From the NCBI RefSeq assembly GCF_000227135.1, contig NC_018249.1, positions 1 through 64,000 on the forward strand: DNA of 64,000 nt, read 5' to 3'. Positions within the stretch are counted from its first letter, which is position 1, and every line of letters begins with the position of its first letter. This document shows, piece after piece, positions 7,854 through 18,800 of this stretch. The stretch is from Leishmania donovani. Taxonomy: Eukaryota > Euglenozoa > Kinetoplastea > Trypanosomatida > Trypanosomatidae. Below the pieces are notes generated by a model. It did no database searches. It saw only the letters and a list, made by a program, of their open reading frames with translations, and had not been told where the DNA came from. The translations under genes were made by a program, and so were the position numbers.

Positions 7854-10172
7854 CTACGCGGTGGCGCGGGCGACGGTGAAGGTGCGCTGAGTGTTGCTTG
7901 CCTCCAGCTTCTTTACCGCCTCTTCCGCGCGCTTGTGCGTTGTGAAGGCAATGAGAAACGACTGTGCACCGTCTTTGCCAACCTCTGGTGGGGCGATGAC
8001 AAATCGACCGGCCAAATCGCTCAACAGCGACGCCAGCATGACTTCGGTCAGGTGGTGGCCAGTCACGACGAGGCACAGCTTCTCTTTGAGCGACGGCTTC
8101 GCACGTTGCATCAGGAACTGCAGCGGGTCCATCTGCGCGTCCCGCACAGCGTCACTGAGGAGCACAGGCGGTGCAGCGGTGGCGCCTGTTTTGGTCAGCA
8201 GACACGAGCGGTTCGGCTCGTTGTCAACGCCTTCGGAATGCACGTGAAAGTACTTGGCGAGTGCGTGCACAAGCGCACGCGTCGCGGAGTTGGTCGGCGG
8301 AAGCGAGACAACCGACTCTTTTCCTTCGACGAAGTTTATCAGATGGCGCTCCGCCCGCTGCACCGCGCATGCGTCCTGCTGCGCGGCGTCCCACAGCATG
8401 AGGGAATACAGAAACTTCTCGTTCTTTGTCTTGCTAAGCGACGTGAGCACGTCGAGGCGGCGAGTAAAGAGGCAGTCGTTGTCGCATGGGACAACCACCG
8501 CAAACTTGTTGGGCCCCTCTGCCTTCCGCTTGCCAACCTTGGCGCACGGAAGACTGCGCGTCACGCGACCGCAGTTGCACGTGCACCGCAGGTACACCGA
8601 GCACGGCGGGCACGGCGTGGCGCCGTGACACGGCTTGGCGCAGCGGTGCCCGCACTCCTCATGCAGCCGATCGCACTGCTGATGGCACGGATTCGCCTCC
8701 TCGACGCACGGTCCACTGTGACACACGCGGTCGCAGAAGTGCCCGCAGGGCATCTCCATCCCGCACTCTTCCTCGCACGCCAGATCCGTAACGCCACACG
8801 GCAGCGTCATCAACGTGTTGTGCCTCGGACACCGGCGTTTGACGAGTGCCCCGCAAGGGGGACACGGCCCAAAGTGGCAGTTGTGGCTCACCGGGTGGCC
8901 GCACGGACGTGGGATGCGGCAGGCTCGCTTGCATACGGGCGGTTGTGTGCCGCACTGCTGCGGTGGCCGTAGCACCTCCGCGCCGCAGTAGCACGTGAGC
9001 GTTTCGGTCACGACGTGCACGCACGACGGGCACTGCGTGGAGGCGTGGCAGAGGTCCTCGCACGCGTGCCCGCACGGAAGCGGACGGCCACACACCTGAA
9101 AGCACATGTGCGAATTTGTTTGAGTTTTGTTGCGGTCTTGGCAGCAGACCACCTTGCACTTGTGTCGTCCGCACGACAGCTTCGTGCCGCACTCATACGT
9201 GCAGGTGAAGTTCTGCGACTCTGCACATGACAGCCGCTTGCGAACCTTTCGGCAACGACACGACACGTCCACGCGTACCTCGCACGGTGGGCAGGCGCCT
9301 GCGTGGCACTTCAGCTGGCACCGGTGCTGCCCACAGGAGAGCGGCTTGTCGCATATGCGGCCGCACTGCGGAATAGGATCGGTGCATGCGTACCGCACGG
9401 TTTGCAGCTCTGACGCACCACAGGGGCAGGTGTGAACGCTGGCAGGGTCCGCCGGGCACGGTGGGCACTCGCCGCTGTGACACAGTAGCGTGCACGTGTG
9501 CTTACCACATCGCAGTGACTTACCGCACACGCTTCCACACGCAAACGATGCCTCCTTTGTGCAGGGATGCCGCTTCGTGGTTTGGCCGCAGTAGCAGATG
9601 AGCGTCGTCGACTCCGAGCAAGGCGGACACGGCCCGGTGTGGCAGGACAGCGGGCACGTATGCGTCCCACACGCCAGAGGACGCCTACACGGATTGCCGC
9701 ACGTCGTCTCCGGGTCGGGCTGCCCGCACGGATAGGTGTAGGTCGTTGCCCCGCACGGACACCGCTGGGGCCCCACCAGCAGCTGGCATCGCGGGCAAGG
9801 GCCAGGATGGCACTGCGCAGGGCACCTGTGCGTGCAAAACGGCCTCACAAGTCCGCAGAGGCGCCCGCAAGAGTGGGGCGTCACGAGCGGGTCGTACTTC
9901 GGCTTCGACACCTTCCCACAGAAGCACAGATCCGTCAGCGGCTTCGGTTGCATGTGGCGGCACTGCGGACACGAGAAGACGACGGTGTCGCGGTCCACCT
10001 GTGCCCATCGCCGAATGCAGGCGAAGTGGTAGATTTGAAAGCACTCTTTACATGACCAAATGGGTTGCTGCAGCTTCACCCCCTCCAAGCAGCTGGGGCA
10101 CTCGTACACTTCCCGCCGCAGCTCATCCGCGACGCGAACGCTGCGCTCATTCTCGACGCTGGCATCCGCCAT
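7854..10172 (-). CDS. NFX1-type zinc-finger protein with RING-like, R3H-like and RRM-like parts
   Basis: This 772-residue protein has the architecture of the NFX1/FAP1/STC1-like family. Residues 24-71 form a RING/PHD-like Cys-rich module (CPSC, CKEC, H49, CPQC). About nine NFX1-type fingers follow, each of the form CG..C...L.CG.H.C...CH.GPCPPC, from about residue 95 to 570. One is degenerate (CKVVCCQ) and lacks the usual tail. Near the C terminus ALVHALAKYFHVHSEGV with NEPNRSCLL looks like an R3H nucleic-acid-binding domain, and the last 75 residues (LCLVVTGHHLTEVMLASLL, then AEEAVKKLEAS) resemble an RRM. Relatives act as DNA-binding repressors or E3 ubiquitin ligases, so nucleic-acid binding or ligase activity is likely but unproven. 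The start at 10172 (MADASVENER) was preferred over an upstream in-frame start at 10262, whose segment looks non-coding. Confidence 0.92.
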   Translation of the reverse strand: MADASVENERSVRVADELRREVYECPSCLEGVKLQQPIWSCKECFQIYHFACIRRWAQVDRDTVVFSCPQCRHMQPKPLTDLCFCGKVSKPKYDPLVTPHSCGRLCGLVRPFCTHRCPAQCHPGPCPRCQLLVGPQRCPCGATTYTYPCGQPDPETTCGNPCRRPLACGTHTCPLSCHTGPCPPCSESTTLICYCGQTTKRHPCTKEASFACGSVCGKSLRCGKHTCTLLCHSGECPPCPADPASVHTCPCGASELQTVRYACTDPIPQCGRICDKPLSCGQHRCQLKCHAGACPPCEVRVDVSCRCRKVRKRLSCAESQNFTCTYECGTKLSCGRHKCKVVCCQDRNKTQTNSHMCFQVCGRPLPCGHACEDLCHASTQCPSCVHVVTETLTCYCGAEVLRPPQQCGTQPPVCKRACRIPRPCGHPVSHNCHFGPCPPCGALVKRRCPRHNTLMTLPCGVTDLACEEECGMEMPCGHFCDRVCHSGPCVEEANPCHQQCDRLHEECGHRCAKPCHGATPCPPCSVYLRCTCNCGRVTRSLPCAKVGKRKAEGPNKFAVVVPCDNDCLFTRRLDVLTSLSKTKNEKFLYSLMLWDAAQQDACAVQRAERHLINFVEGKESVVSLPPTNSATRALVHALAKYFHVHSEGVDNEPNRSCLLTKTGATAAPPVLLSDAVRDAQMDPLQFLMQRAKPSLKEKLCLVVTGHHLTEVMLASLLSDLAGRFVIAPPEVGKDGAQSFLIAFTTHKRAEEAVKKLEASNTQRTFTVARATA

Positions 10173-11095
10173 GGTAGAAAACAAAAGGACAGCGGCCGAG
10201 GAGCGGAAAACTGACGCGCAGAGGGAGGGAGGGAAACAAAACTCGGCAACCGCCGCCGCCACTGGCGCACCTCAATAGCTTCACACCCCCCGAAAGAAAG
10301 AGAAAACAACACGATCAACCAACGCGTGCCCTGGCGCGCGCGTTTGCCCTCCTTTCGCTTTCTCTGTCGTGAAGAGCAGAGCACAGGCGGGAGGGCACCC
10401 GCGCTTGGAAAACGTCACTGCTCCGACCCCCGTCAAACTCGAAATACGTCGATCGAGTGGAGGGTAGGGGTGCAATGTGGTGTGGTCAAGCGGCTTTGCG
10501 CGTGCGCGTGTTTTTCAGTTACGGTGAGTGCGAAGGGAGTGATGCTGTGCGCTCACTCTGCGGACGAAAGGAAAAAAAAAGAGGTAGGCCAGTGTGAAGA
10601 GGTGCGGCATAAGAAACAAAAGGCTCGCAAATACAGATGGCGAGCGGGCGGCGCTCGTGGGCACAAGGAGTCACACGTGTGGGTGCACATGGCCAAAGCT
10701 GTCCGTGACGTTGACAGACGCTTCGTGTTGACAAGAGCTCCACTTCATACGGGGCCCAAGTGCAGGGCGTGCGAGAGGAAGAGGAGGCAGAACAGAAAAG
10801 GGTAAGACGTTTGCCTGTGTTTGTGTGGTGGTGATGCGTGTCTATCAGCCCCTCTCAAAAGACAGAGGGGGAGAAGTAGGGGAGAGAGGGGGGGGGTGGC
10901 TCACACACAGATACACACACACAGCAGCTCCGACGGTGCACGTGATAGACGTGTGATGTACTCCGTCTCCACCCGACGGCATACCGGAAGCTACGAGCAG
11001 GAAGAAAAGAACTACAATAGCAGTCTTTAACACGGAGTAGTACGGATGCGTCGCCGACCGCGTCGGGTGCGCGCACGCTGATTGCCGATGTTGCC
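10173..11095. other. Intergenic / 3' UTR of ERCC1
   Basis: About 920 bases without a supported gene. It contains CA-type microsatellite at about 10900-10923 and pyrimidine tracts on the minus strand ahead of the NFX1-type gene. Confidence 0.5.
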
Positions 11096-11965
11096 TCATT
11101 CGCCGCCTTCCTCGTCTTCCTTGTCAAGCCGCCGTTGCAGTGCGCTCATCATGCGACGTCTTCCTTCGGTGGCTACGGTCGTGTCGACGCTAAGGGCCTC
11201 TGTCAGCCGCACTATGGACTCCCCTGTGGGCTGCGGGAGATGGGAATCTGCGGCTTTAGAAGCGGTGGAGAAACTGCTCTCGCCGGAAGCCGGTACAAAG
11301 GAGTCGATGCGTTGCTGTGAGGAGAGAAATGGTGTGCGAAAGAGGTGCTGCAAACGAGCCGCTTTCTTGCTTCCCAGCCCTGCGATGCCCTCCCACTCCG
11401 ACGCCTCACTCATCAGCGCATCGGCTATGCTGGTCTTTCGATTGGCGATGCGCACGACGTCGTTGCGCGTGACCACCTGCGGCGTTTGTGTGAGGGCATC
11501 GACGAGCACCGCCAGTGGCGCGTCCCCAACATGTGGACGCGCCGCCCCTGTGAACTCTAGGGACGTCACCGAGGACGCTGCGAGACTTGCCAGGTATTGC
11601 ACTGCATCATCGAGCGACCACACAAGGATGAGTCCGCACTGCTGCGCCACTCCGCACTCCAGATTCAGCCACGAGAGTCTCTCGAGTGAGACTTCGACAC
11701 CACTATCCATGCGAACCATGAGAATCACTGGCTGCGTCCCACATCGCTGGCGCGCCTCCTGCAAGCGGAGCACCAGCGATGCTTGATCGCGCTGTATTTC
11801 CGCGCTGTGCGCGTCACAGTACAACACCGACGATGCCCCACTGGCAAAGTCGCAGTGCTGCAGCTCCTCGTTCACCTCCACACGCACGCCGCGGCGCTGC
11901 CGCAGTGCCTGGGTCACCTCGTGGTGCACCCACCGTGAGCCCACAGAAATCATGTGTTTGCTCAT
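11096..11965 (-). CDS. ERCC1: DNA excision repair protein ERCC1/Rad10
   Basis: This is the non-catalytic partner of the XPF/Rad1 structure-specific endonuclease. The complex cuts 5' of bulky lesions in nucleotide excision repair and trims flaps in single-strand annealing. Residues about 10-135 fit the ERCC1 central domain (NEELQHCDFASGASSVLYCD, ILMVRMD, CGLILVWSLDDAVQYLA). The line LILVWSLDDAVQYL parallels the human LILAWSPEEAGRYL region. Residues about 150-213 form the tandem helix-hairpin-helix domain that binds XPF, with the diagnostic GLGSKKAARLQHLFRTPF. The long N-terminal disordered region of animal ERCC1 is absent, and a Ser/Thr/Glu-rich tail of about 75 residues is added. The start at 11965 follows a T-rich tract and AG; the next Met at 11953 is an alternative. 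The frame continues upstream to 12286 without coding character. Confidence 0.88.
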   Translation of the reverse strand: MSKHMISVGSRWVHHEVTQALRQRRGVRVEVNEELQHCDFASGASSVLYCDAHSAEIQRDQASLVLRLQEARQRCGTQPVILMVRMDSGVEVSLERLSWLNLECGVAQQCGLILVWSLDDAVQYLASLAASSVTSLEFTGAARPHVGDAPLAVLVDALTQTPQVVTRNDVVRIANRKTSIADALMSEASEWEGIAGLGSKKAARLQHLFRTPFLSSQQRIDSFVPASGESSFSTASKAADSHLPQPTGESIVRLTEALSVDTTVATEGRRRMMSALQRRLDKEDEEGGE

Positions 11966-14151
11966 GAGCCTGCGCTGCGGCACTAGGCGCAGGGAGTCGC
12001 GGAGTACCGTGGCAGAGCAGTCAAGAGAAAACAAAAAAAACAAGGGCAAAGACGGGGCAGAGGACGCAGTCGCGCACGTAACACGCATGCGAAGCACGCG
12101 CGACAGCTGGCCAGGTGTTTCGGTCCCCCTTGCCGGTGTGCACGCCAGCGAACAATGGCCCTGCGAAAAGAGCACGTCACAAGTGCCACACAAGCCAAGA
12201 TTAGACGCGGAAAGGAATGGGGGACGTGAAGAGTGAGGCGATGGCGGCGGCGGTAGAAGAAAGGGAAGAGCAAGCCGTGCATGCATGCGTGCGTGGCTGC
12301 GTTGGCCGGGCGTGAGCAGGCAAGCTCAGTAGACATGGCAGCGGCGGCGCATATTCGAGGCAAGGGGTGCCGGCGAAGGGGCGCTGCGTTTGCTCGAATC
12401 GCCTTCCTCGATACCCTTTTTCATAGCAGCAGTCTCCTCGCTAAATGCGGTTAACATGCTCCCGACCCCCTCACTCCCTGGGACTTGTGTTGCAGTGAAA
12501 TGACGCTGCGGATATGCGTGTGTTTCTTCTTTTGTGGTGGTGTGCCGACCCCCTGCACGCCCAATATGTTTGTGTATGTGTGTGTGTGCGTGCGAGCGAC
12601 GGGAGCTGCCTACGCAGTCATGCAGAACTTTTCGAACGGTGGAGAGGCATGACTGCGGCGTGCGCGAAGGTCCAGACACCACACAGGATACCCCGTCTAA
12701 GTGAGTCAGCTGGACAACTAGAACGAGCTCATCGAGGTGCGCGCTGCCGATCTCCGATGCGGACGCACACGAGGTACACAATTTTTCTTCTCAACGTCTC
12801 CATCTTGCCTTGGAACATACGTCGAGCTCCACGCTACCGGGCAGCCCACAGACCCCATCGCGCGGTGCCAAGCAGCCACAAACAAACCCATTACACCAAA
12901 TGCGCCGAATCGGTCATCTGAGCACGGCTCCTGCGCCTTGAGCGCTACACACCCCTGCTTCGCAGGTCGCCTCCCAGCCGCTCCCCACGTGGTGCATCTC
13001 CAGGAGCGGCTCGGGCTCCCTACCAGTCGCGGGAGTGAGGGTCGGGCGAGATACCTTCGAGTCAAGCTGGTACTCTGCCACTCATGTGGATGGCGCAAAC
13101 GAGTCCGCTGTCGAGAGTCTCTCGAACGCAACCTCATCCAGACCTGGACTGCCGACACTAGTAGTACGTCGCACTGACCTCCATACGACGTAGACACCTG
13201 ACCCTGGCACCACCGGAAGTGCCGCGGCAGGTCGCAGAGATATGAGGGCTCCTTTGCATCTCACAACAGAAAGTGAGGTACTGGGCACTGATGCCACGCA
13301 CGGAGGTGTGTGTCCCTCCACCGTCATCAGGGAGGTCGCGACACGGCGAGAGACAAGAATTGGCGAAGCTGACAACGGAGGTCCGATACAATACAAAGCC
13401 TAAGAAGTGATGTGCGTGGGGTGACGCATACCATGAGGCACCAGTGCATCCACCTCTCGCGCCCTCCAGGTCCAAGAGAGCAAGGGAGACAGCGCGAGTG
13501 TGGATGCGAGCCGTAGAGAGCCGCAGAGGTGCAACAGCATTTAAACCAATTCGCAGCGTGCCCATGCACACATGCACGCGCAAAGACACCCCAAAAGCAT
13601 ACATATCGTATGCCACAGGGGCAAAAATAATAGAAAAGGGCGCCGAGTAGTTAGATATTAAACAGTTATCGTATCTTCACCACGCTTTTGCGCTCTGTAG
13701 CCCCTTGTGCCCCCACGGGCACGCATGGAAGGACGTTGGATGCCAAGGGGGGGGGCGCGGCGGAGGCGAATGGCACGGAAGCGAACGCGCCGTGGCCGAA
13801 TCACACAAAGGAGACGAGAAGTAGCGCGCATCCACAGAGATACCAAAGAAAGACGAGCAAATCACGTAAGCAGACAAGCCGTACCCAGCGGGTACGAGAG
13901 GAGGAGTGGGGGAGGGGGAGGATGGATAGAGGGCGGCATCCATTGGAGACGAACGAGGCAAGAGAGACAGGCCACTGCCTGCCGAATAGCATACAAGCTT
14001 TCACACACACGCACCCAGATAGAGAAGCGCAGGCGCGCCACCGAGTACGCGCTCTGCCCTTTGCCTTTTCTCTCTCTGTACAGCACCACCCGTTCACCAT
14101 CACCATCACTCCCACACCTCCCCGCACGGCCGACGAGCATGTTGACACCGA
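11966..14151. other. 2.2 kb intergenic with a complex, possibly retroposon-derived block
   Basis: No convincing gene is seen. 12600-13620 is unlike the simple purine/pyrimidine DNA elsewhere. It is compositionally balanced and complex, as expected for a degenerate SIDER-type retroposon remnant in the 3' UTR of the DnaJ-like gene. I cannot confirm the family by eye. A 43-codon frame at 12326-12457 is too weak to call. Confidence 0.4.
11983..11984 (-). promoter_or_regulatory. Putative trans-splice acceptor AG of ERCC1
   Basis: A T/C tract on the minus strand (about 12025-12057) precedes the first AGs at about 11984-11970. They leave a leader of under 20 bases before the ATG at 11965. Confidence 0.4.
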
Positions 14152-15147
14152 CTACTGCGCCGCGCAGCCGGTCTGCGGACCCTCATTCTCCTCCTCCGCC
14201 TCTTCGTCCTTCTTGATCTCCTCCTCTAAGACGGACAAGTCCTCTCGGGTGACGTAGCAGACATCGCCGGCCTCATTGTCCGCAGCCACGTCGACACTCT
14301 TCGGTGGCGGCAGCGCTTCGCGGAGCAGCTGCAGTTGCCCTGCCTCGATGCGATCGGGGTACTTGACGTTGAACTCAATGATGAGGTTACCAAACCTGTT
14401 GGCCTGCTTGTGCAACGGCATACCCTCGCCGATGACGCACTTGACATCGCCGGGCTTCGTTATAGTCCCACGCGCTTGCCTCACCACCAGCTCGCGACCG
14501 TCAAGGTGGGTGAACTTGAACTGAAAGCCGCAGAGAGCCTCCGCAAGGGAGAGGTGGTGCTGCATGTGCAAGTCACAGTCGTCGCGGGTGAAGACGTCAT
14601 GCTTCACCTGCTGCAGCACCACGACAAAGTCGCCGGCGCGCTCCACCCCCAGCTCTTCGTCGGCCATCCGCGGAAAGGTGATTCGCTGACGGTGCGCCAT
14701 ACCCTTCTCCACGACCACCTGCACCGAGGCGTCCACCTCTACTGTTTTGTTTCCCGAGCAGCGACCGCAGCGGTTGCGTGGGTCGATGTGCTCGCCGGAG
14801 CCCTGGCACGCGTCGCAAACCACCTGCATCTGCTGCACCATCATACCCATCTGTCTCACCATCACACGCGAGCCGCTGCCACGGCATACTGGGCACATAT
14901 TGCCGCCCCGTGGCAGGCTTCTTCTCTTGGAGCCGGTACCTTTGCAATCGGGGCACATCACCGTACGCTTGCGTTCTATCTGCACCATCTTGCCATTGTA
15001 AAGGTCTTCGAGGGTGACAGGTAGGGCGTAAGCCGCATCGCGACCGCGTCGACTGCGCTGTACTCGTCCGCCGCGACCGCCGCCGAAGCTGCCCATGCCG
15101 CCGTTGAGCATGGCGTTCAGCATATCATCCATGCCTCCTCCGAACAT
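14152..15147 (-). CDS. Class A DnaJ-like chaperone lacking the J domain, C-terminal CaaX
   Basis: This 331-residue protein aligns with the post-J part of Ydj1/DNAJA-type Hsp40s. It starts in a Gly/Met-rich linker (MFGGGMDDML to about residue 35). A DnaJ zinc-finger region follows with CPDC at 65, CPVC at 85, CDAC at 111 and CGRC at 127; the last repeat is degenerate (SGNK). The substrate-binding domains CTD I and II come next (DLHMQHHLSLAEALCGFQF, FGNLIIEFNVKYPD). It ends in CAAQ, a farnesylation-type CaaX box like those of Ydj1 and DNAJA2. No HPD-containing J domain occurs upstream in any frame. The T/C tract and first AG at 15163-15162 lie just before the ATG at 15147, so the short form looks genuine. 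Without a J domain it cannot stimulate Hsp70 ATPase by the usual route and may act as a holdase or a partner subunit. Confidence 0.9.
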   Translation of the reverse strand: MFGGGMDDMLNAMLNGGMGSFGGGRGGRVQRSRRGRDAAYALPVTLEDLYNGKMVQIERKRTVMCPDCKGTGSKRRSLPRGGNMCPVCRGSGSRVMVRQMGMMVQQMQVVCDACQGSGEHIDPRNRCGRCSGNKTVEVDASVQVVVEKGMAHRQRITFPRMADEELGVERAGDFVVVLQQVKHDVFTRDDCDLHMQHHLSLAEALCGFQFKFTHLDGRELVVRQARGTITKPGDVKCVIGEGMPLHKQANRFGNLIIEFNVKYPDRIEAGQLQLLREALPPPKSVDVAADNEAGDVCYVTREDLSVLEEEIKKDEEAEEENEGPQTGCAAQ

Positions 15148-15856
15148 TGTGCCACTAAATTCTAGGAAAGACACACAACGGGGAATGAATCGAGACGGGG
15201 AGGGCAGGGCAAAGAAAATAACAATAAAAAAAGAGGCCAATAAGATCACTTCACGTAAGCACGCATACACACAGAGGCACACGCACGCATACACACCTGC
15301 GCGTTCGATGAGGCGGGGAGGGGAGGCGCCAAAGAGCGAATGGGAAAAAAAAGAAAGGACGAAAGAGAGGAGAGGTGTGAGGCCACAGGAAAACGGCAGT
15401 CGTGCACGACAGCATCATCGCAGGAAAGAGGCGGGCGGAGGAGGAGACAGGAGGTGAAGGTGGCGAGGGACAGAGGGAGAGTAGCGGCGGGATGCTATTA
15501 CTGTGCATCAACACATGCCGGAGACAGTACAGCCCGCCTCATCCACCCAGACAATGACGGTGTGGTTGGCGTTGATGGCTTGATTAGAAAAGGTGAGAGT
15601 AACACACAGAGAGACCCAGTCGCACGCTCAGCCGTCACCCTGCGTTTACCAGTCGCTGCAGTTTCGAGCGATTACTGACTTTTAATGTTCGTGTTGCATC
15701 TGTGACAAAACGTGCATCTTCTCTTCTTTAGCAGCCTCCTCGCCGCCGCCCCCCCCCTCGACGGATCACGTGATGAGGAGCGGAGAAGAGGTGCTCGAGA
15801 GACCGCACCGGCCCAACGACAGCGCCACTGCAGAGCGAGAAAACCCCTCTTCCGCT
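15148..15856. other. Intergenic between CGM1 and the DnaJ-like gene
   Basis: About 700 bases. It contains the splice tract for the DnaJ-like gene and the 3' UTR of CGM1. I looked specifically for a J domain here and found none. Confidence 0.55.
15162..15163 (-). promoter_or_regulatory. Putative trans-splice acceptor AG of the J-less DnaJ gene
   Basis: A minus-strand T/C tract (about 15185-15236) is followed by the first clear AG at 15163-15162, 15 bases before the ATG. It places the mature 5' end downstream of any possible J-domain sequence. Confidence 0.45.
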
Positions 15857-18800
15857 TCAGTCAGAGTATCTGCCTTGTTTTCTCTCCGCCGTTCCGAAGC
15901 TGCACTGTTTCGCCTTTGTCTTTTCAAAGACAAATAGCCGATAGAGTCCCACCGCGGCTTGCTCGCTGGGCGAGAGCGGGCAGTCTACGACGTCGCCGTC
16001 GTTGTGGCGTTTGCGGCGCTGCTCCAGCGTCATCGCTTTGCCAGCCTCTGTGTCCTTGTGCTGGCCATAATAGTGGATGAAGTTGTCCTCAAGCACGAGC
16101 TTGAGCTGGTGCTCCGCGCAGAGTGCTACGAAGGCGTCCCACGGCACCACGTACTCCGTCATGTCCTTCACACTGCGCTCTACCGTCGCCGTGTACGGTA
16201 CCCCAAAAGACAGCGCGGCAGGCTCGAAGTTTGCGGACTGCAGCTGCGCAAACGCTTCAGCGCCGAAGCGCACACCGTACACGTCGTTGCCAAATTCGGC
16301 GCCGTGTTCCTTGGCGCGGTAAAGGAGCTCTACATCGCTCACGGTGGTGCCGACAAAGCGGCCGTGCGGCACCAACGAGTCCGCGATGGCCTTGACAAAG
16401 TACCGCATGCTCTCCTTCGACCGACACCCGTAGTGCATCGAGAACTGGCACGAGGTGAGCTGGAATGGCCCCCGCTTCAATAGGTCCTCGCGCAGTCCGG
16501 AGGCCGCGTCGAAAGCGTCGTGCACAGCAAAGAACGCCGGGAACCCCTTCTGCTTTCCGTTGGCCACCTTCACGCTCTGTCCCTCGGATGTGCTGTAGCG
16601 GGCGGCCGCCTCCGCAACGCACTCGACCGAGGCGTCCGTCATGAAGAGAAAGGCAGGGCGGATGTGCTGCCACTTGAGCAGGTCGCCACCACGACCGCAG
16701 CAGAGATCCAACACATGTAGCTTTGCCAGTGGCTTGAGCGTGCGCCGGATGGCCGCTGCCATTGTAGTGAGCAGCACAGATTTCACCCAGTTGTTGAAGC
16801 GGCGAAGGTCACTGCGCTCTTCATTCGCCAGCTCCTTCGCGACAGTGCCGTAGTGCCTGCTCGTCTGCTGAGTTGCTTCGGAGCTGGGCGGGCGGCTTAA
16901 CACCAGCGGCGCGTCCCTCTTCCGCTCCAATAGAGTCGCCGCCTCCGGCGCCGTGCGGTGCCGCAGGAGCCAGTCAAGGTGCTCGATGACGTTGTCGAAG
17001 ATGGCTTCCTTGTTGTTCCCGCGGGGGTCGGCGTGTATGATCTCCCAGTAGCCACTGTCGCCGTCGTAGAAGGCGTCGACAACGTAGTCCGACCACGCAT
17101 AGCACCCGCCAGCGTTCGCGAGCTGAATGTAAAGCACCTCCTCGAGACTCGGCACGGGTGTGTCGTCGCGGATGCCGGGGTGATAGCCGAGCCCGATGCA
17201 GTCGCGTATCTTGCGAAGAGGAAAGGGCAGCGGATACATGACTGTCTTGTTTGTGTTGTTTGTGTAGGCGATGAGGTAAAGCTCTGCGTTTCCGCGACTC
17301 TCGCGAATGGCGCGCAGCGCTAACTTGGCCGTAACGCACTTCTCGGCCTCGGCTGCGTCCAGGGCGCTCGAGACCGTCTCGAGTGCCTTGGACAGGGTAC
17401 CGACGCGTGCGCGGGCCGCAGACTCGAGGGCGTCGGCTTGCCCCTTCGCTTTCTCCGCGTCCACCTGCAGTAGCTCGAGCAGGTGGGGAAGGGAGATGTT
17501 CTCCACGAGACTCTCGTACACCGAGATGGCGGTGATGATGGAATTGGCGCCGAGTTTGTCAGGTCTTAGGCGCTGGATGTACCACCGCTGCGTTGCCTCA
17601 TCGTAGGCGCACTCGGCTACGACGGCCGCGTCCACCGGCATTTCGAAGCCGTGCGGGTTCAGGATGTGCATCGGCTTGCGCAACCGCCAGTGTCCCGCCA
17701 CGTCTTCGCGATGACCGTAGTTCTTCTTGACGAAAAACAGAGACACGGTGTACATGTCCGGCTGTTTGTCAGACGCCTGGAGAAGCCAGTCGATGGACAG
17801 AAGGTGCTGCCATTTCCACTTTAGCTGCACGCTGCTGGAGCCCACAACCACAGGGAACTCGTCTGGGGTGAAGATGAGGCCATCGTTTTCCGTCGGGCCG
17901 TGAGGACCGTCGTAGAGGAAGCACTGTGACTCGGCGCTGTAGCGAAGCTTTGCCAGACAGGCACCAATGTCAGCCAGTGCCCACATGTCCTTGACGTACC
18001 AGGATACGTAGCCGCATTCATCGGTGGTGACGGGCAACGCGCATGTGTGCACCACCGCCTTGAGCGCGTCGTATCGCTCCACCATGGAGCGCTTTGCCAT
18101 GTTCACCAAGACATTGTCGGCTGCTCCCGCGTAAGCGAAGAGGTCGAATGCCCCCAGTACCAAGCGAGGCACGGCAGGCGAGGAAGTCGCAGACCGGTGC
18201 ACCGACATGAGCTCCGCATCCAGCACAAAGGTGTGGTACTGGAGAGTCGTGTGATCATCCATGAAGAGGTAAGCGGCGTCAAGCGAGCGGTCCACTGCGT
18301 AGGCGAAATGACGTCCACGCCGGTGGCGGCGCAACGTCACCAATGCGGACGGCGAGGCGTCATCCGCGGCAGTCGCCACTCTCAGCGTAAAACACTCCGA
18401 CTCGCACGGCTCGAGAGCGGAGAACAGCTCGAGTGTGCAGCTCCGCCCTCCAAGGGAGAGGGTCTCGCGAAAGGCGGCGTCTTCGCCCTGACCGGCATAC
18501 CGGCGCAGCGCACGGCGTGCGCGCTCCAAAGCCAAGACGCTTGCGAGATGAGAGAGATTCACCGATGCCGAGACGGCGTCGGCTGCACTGTCCGCCACCC
18601 ATGCGGGAAAACGAGGCGCCCACATGGAAACCACCACTACGCGAATACCGTCGCTCTTCTCCGTGACCGTGTACCCATGCTGACGCAGGCGAGCGGTGTC
18701 TTTCTTGCAGAGAGGCGTGCACATCGGGCCGGGGAACTCTGCGTCGTTAGGATTGAGCGTCACGTTGGCGTGGCGCAGGACGCACTGCAGCATGTCCGCA

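Noticed and set aside
7743..8972. 409-codon plus-strand frame
   Set aside because: It lies antisense within the NFX1-type gene, whose Cys codons generate the open frame.
12326..12457. 43-codon minus-strand ORF downstream of the DnaJ-like gene
   Set aside because: It is too short, has no convincing pyrimidine tract before the ATG and no recognisable motif.
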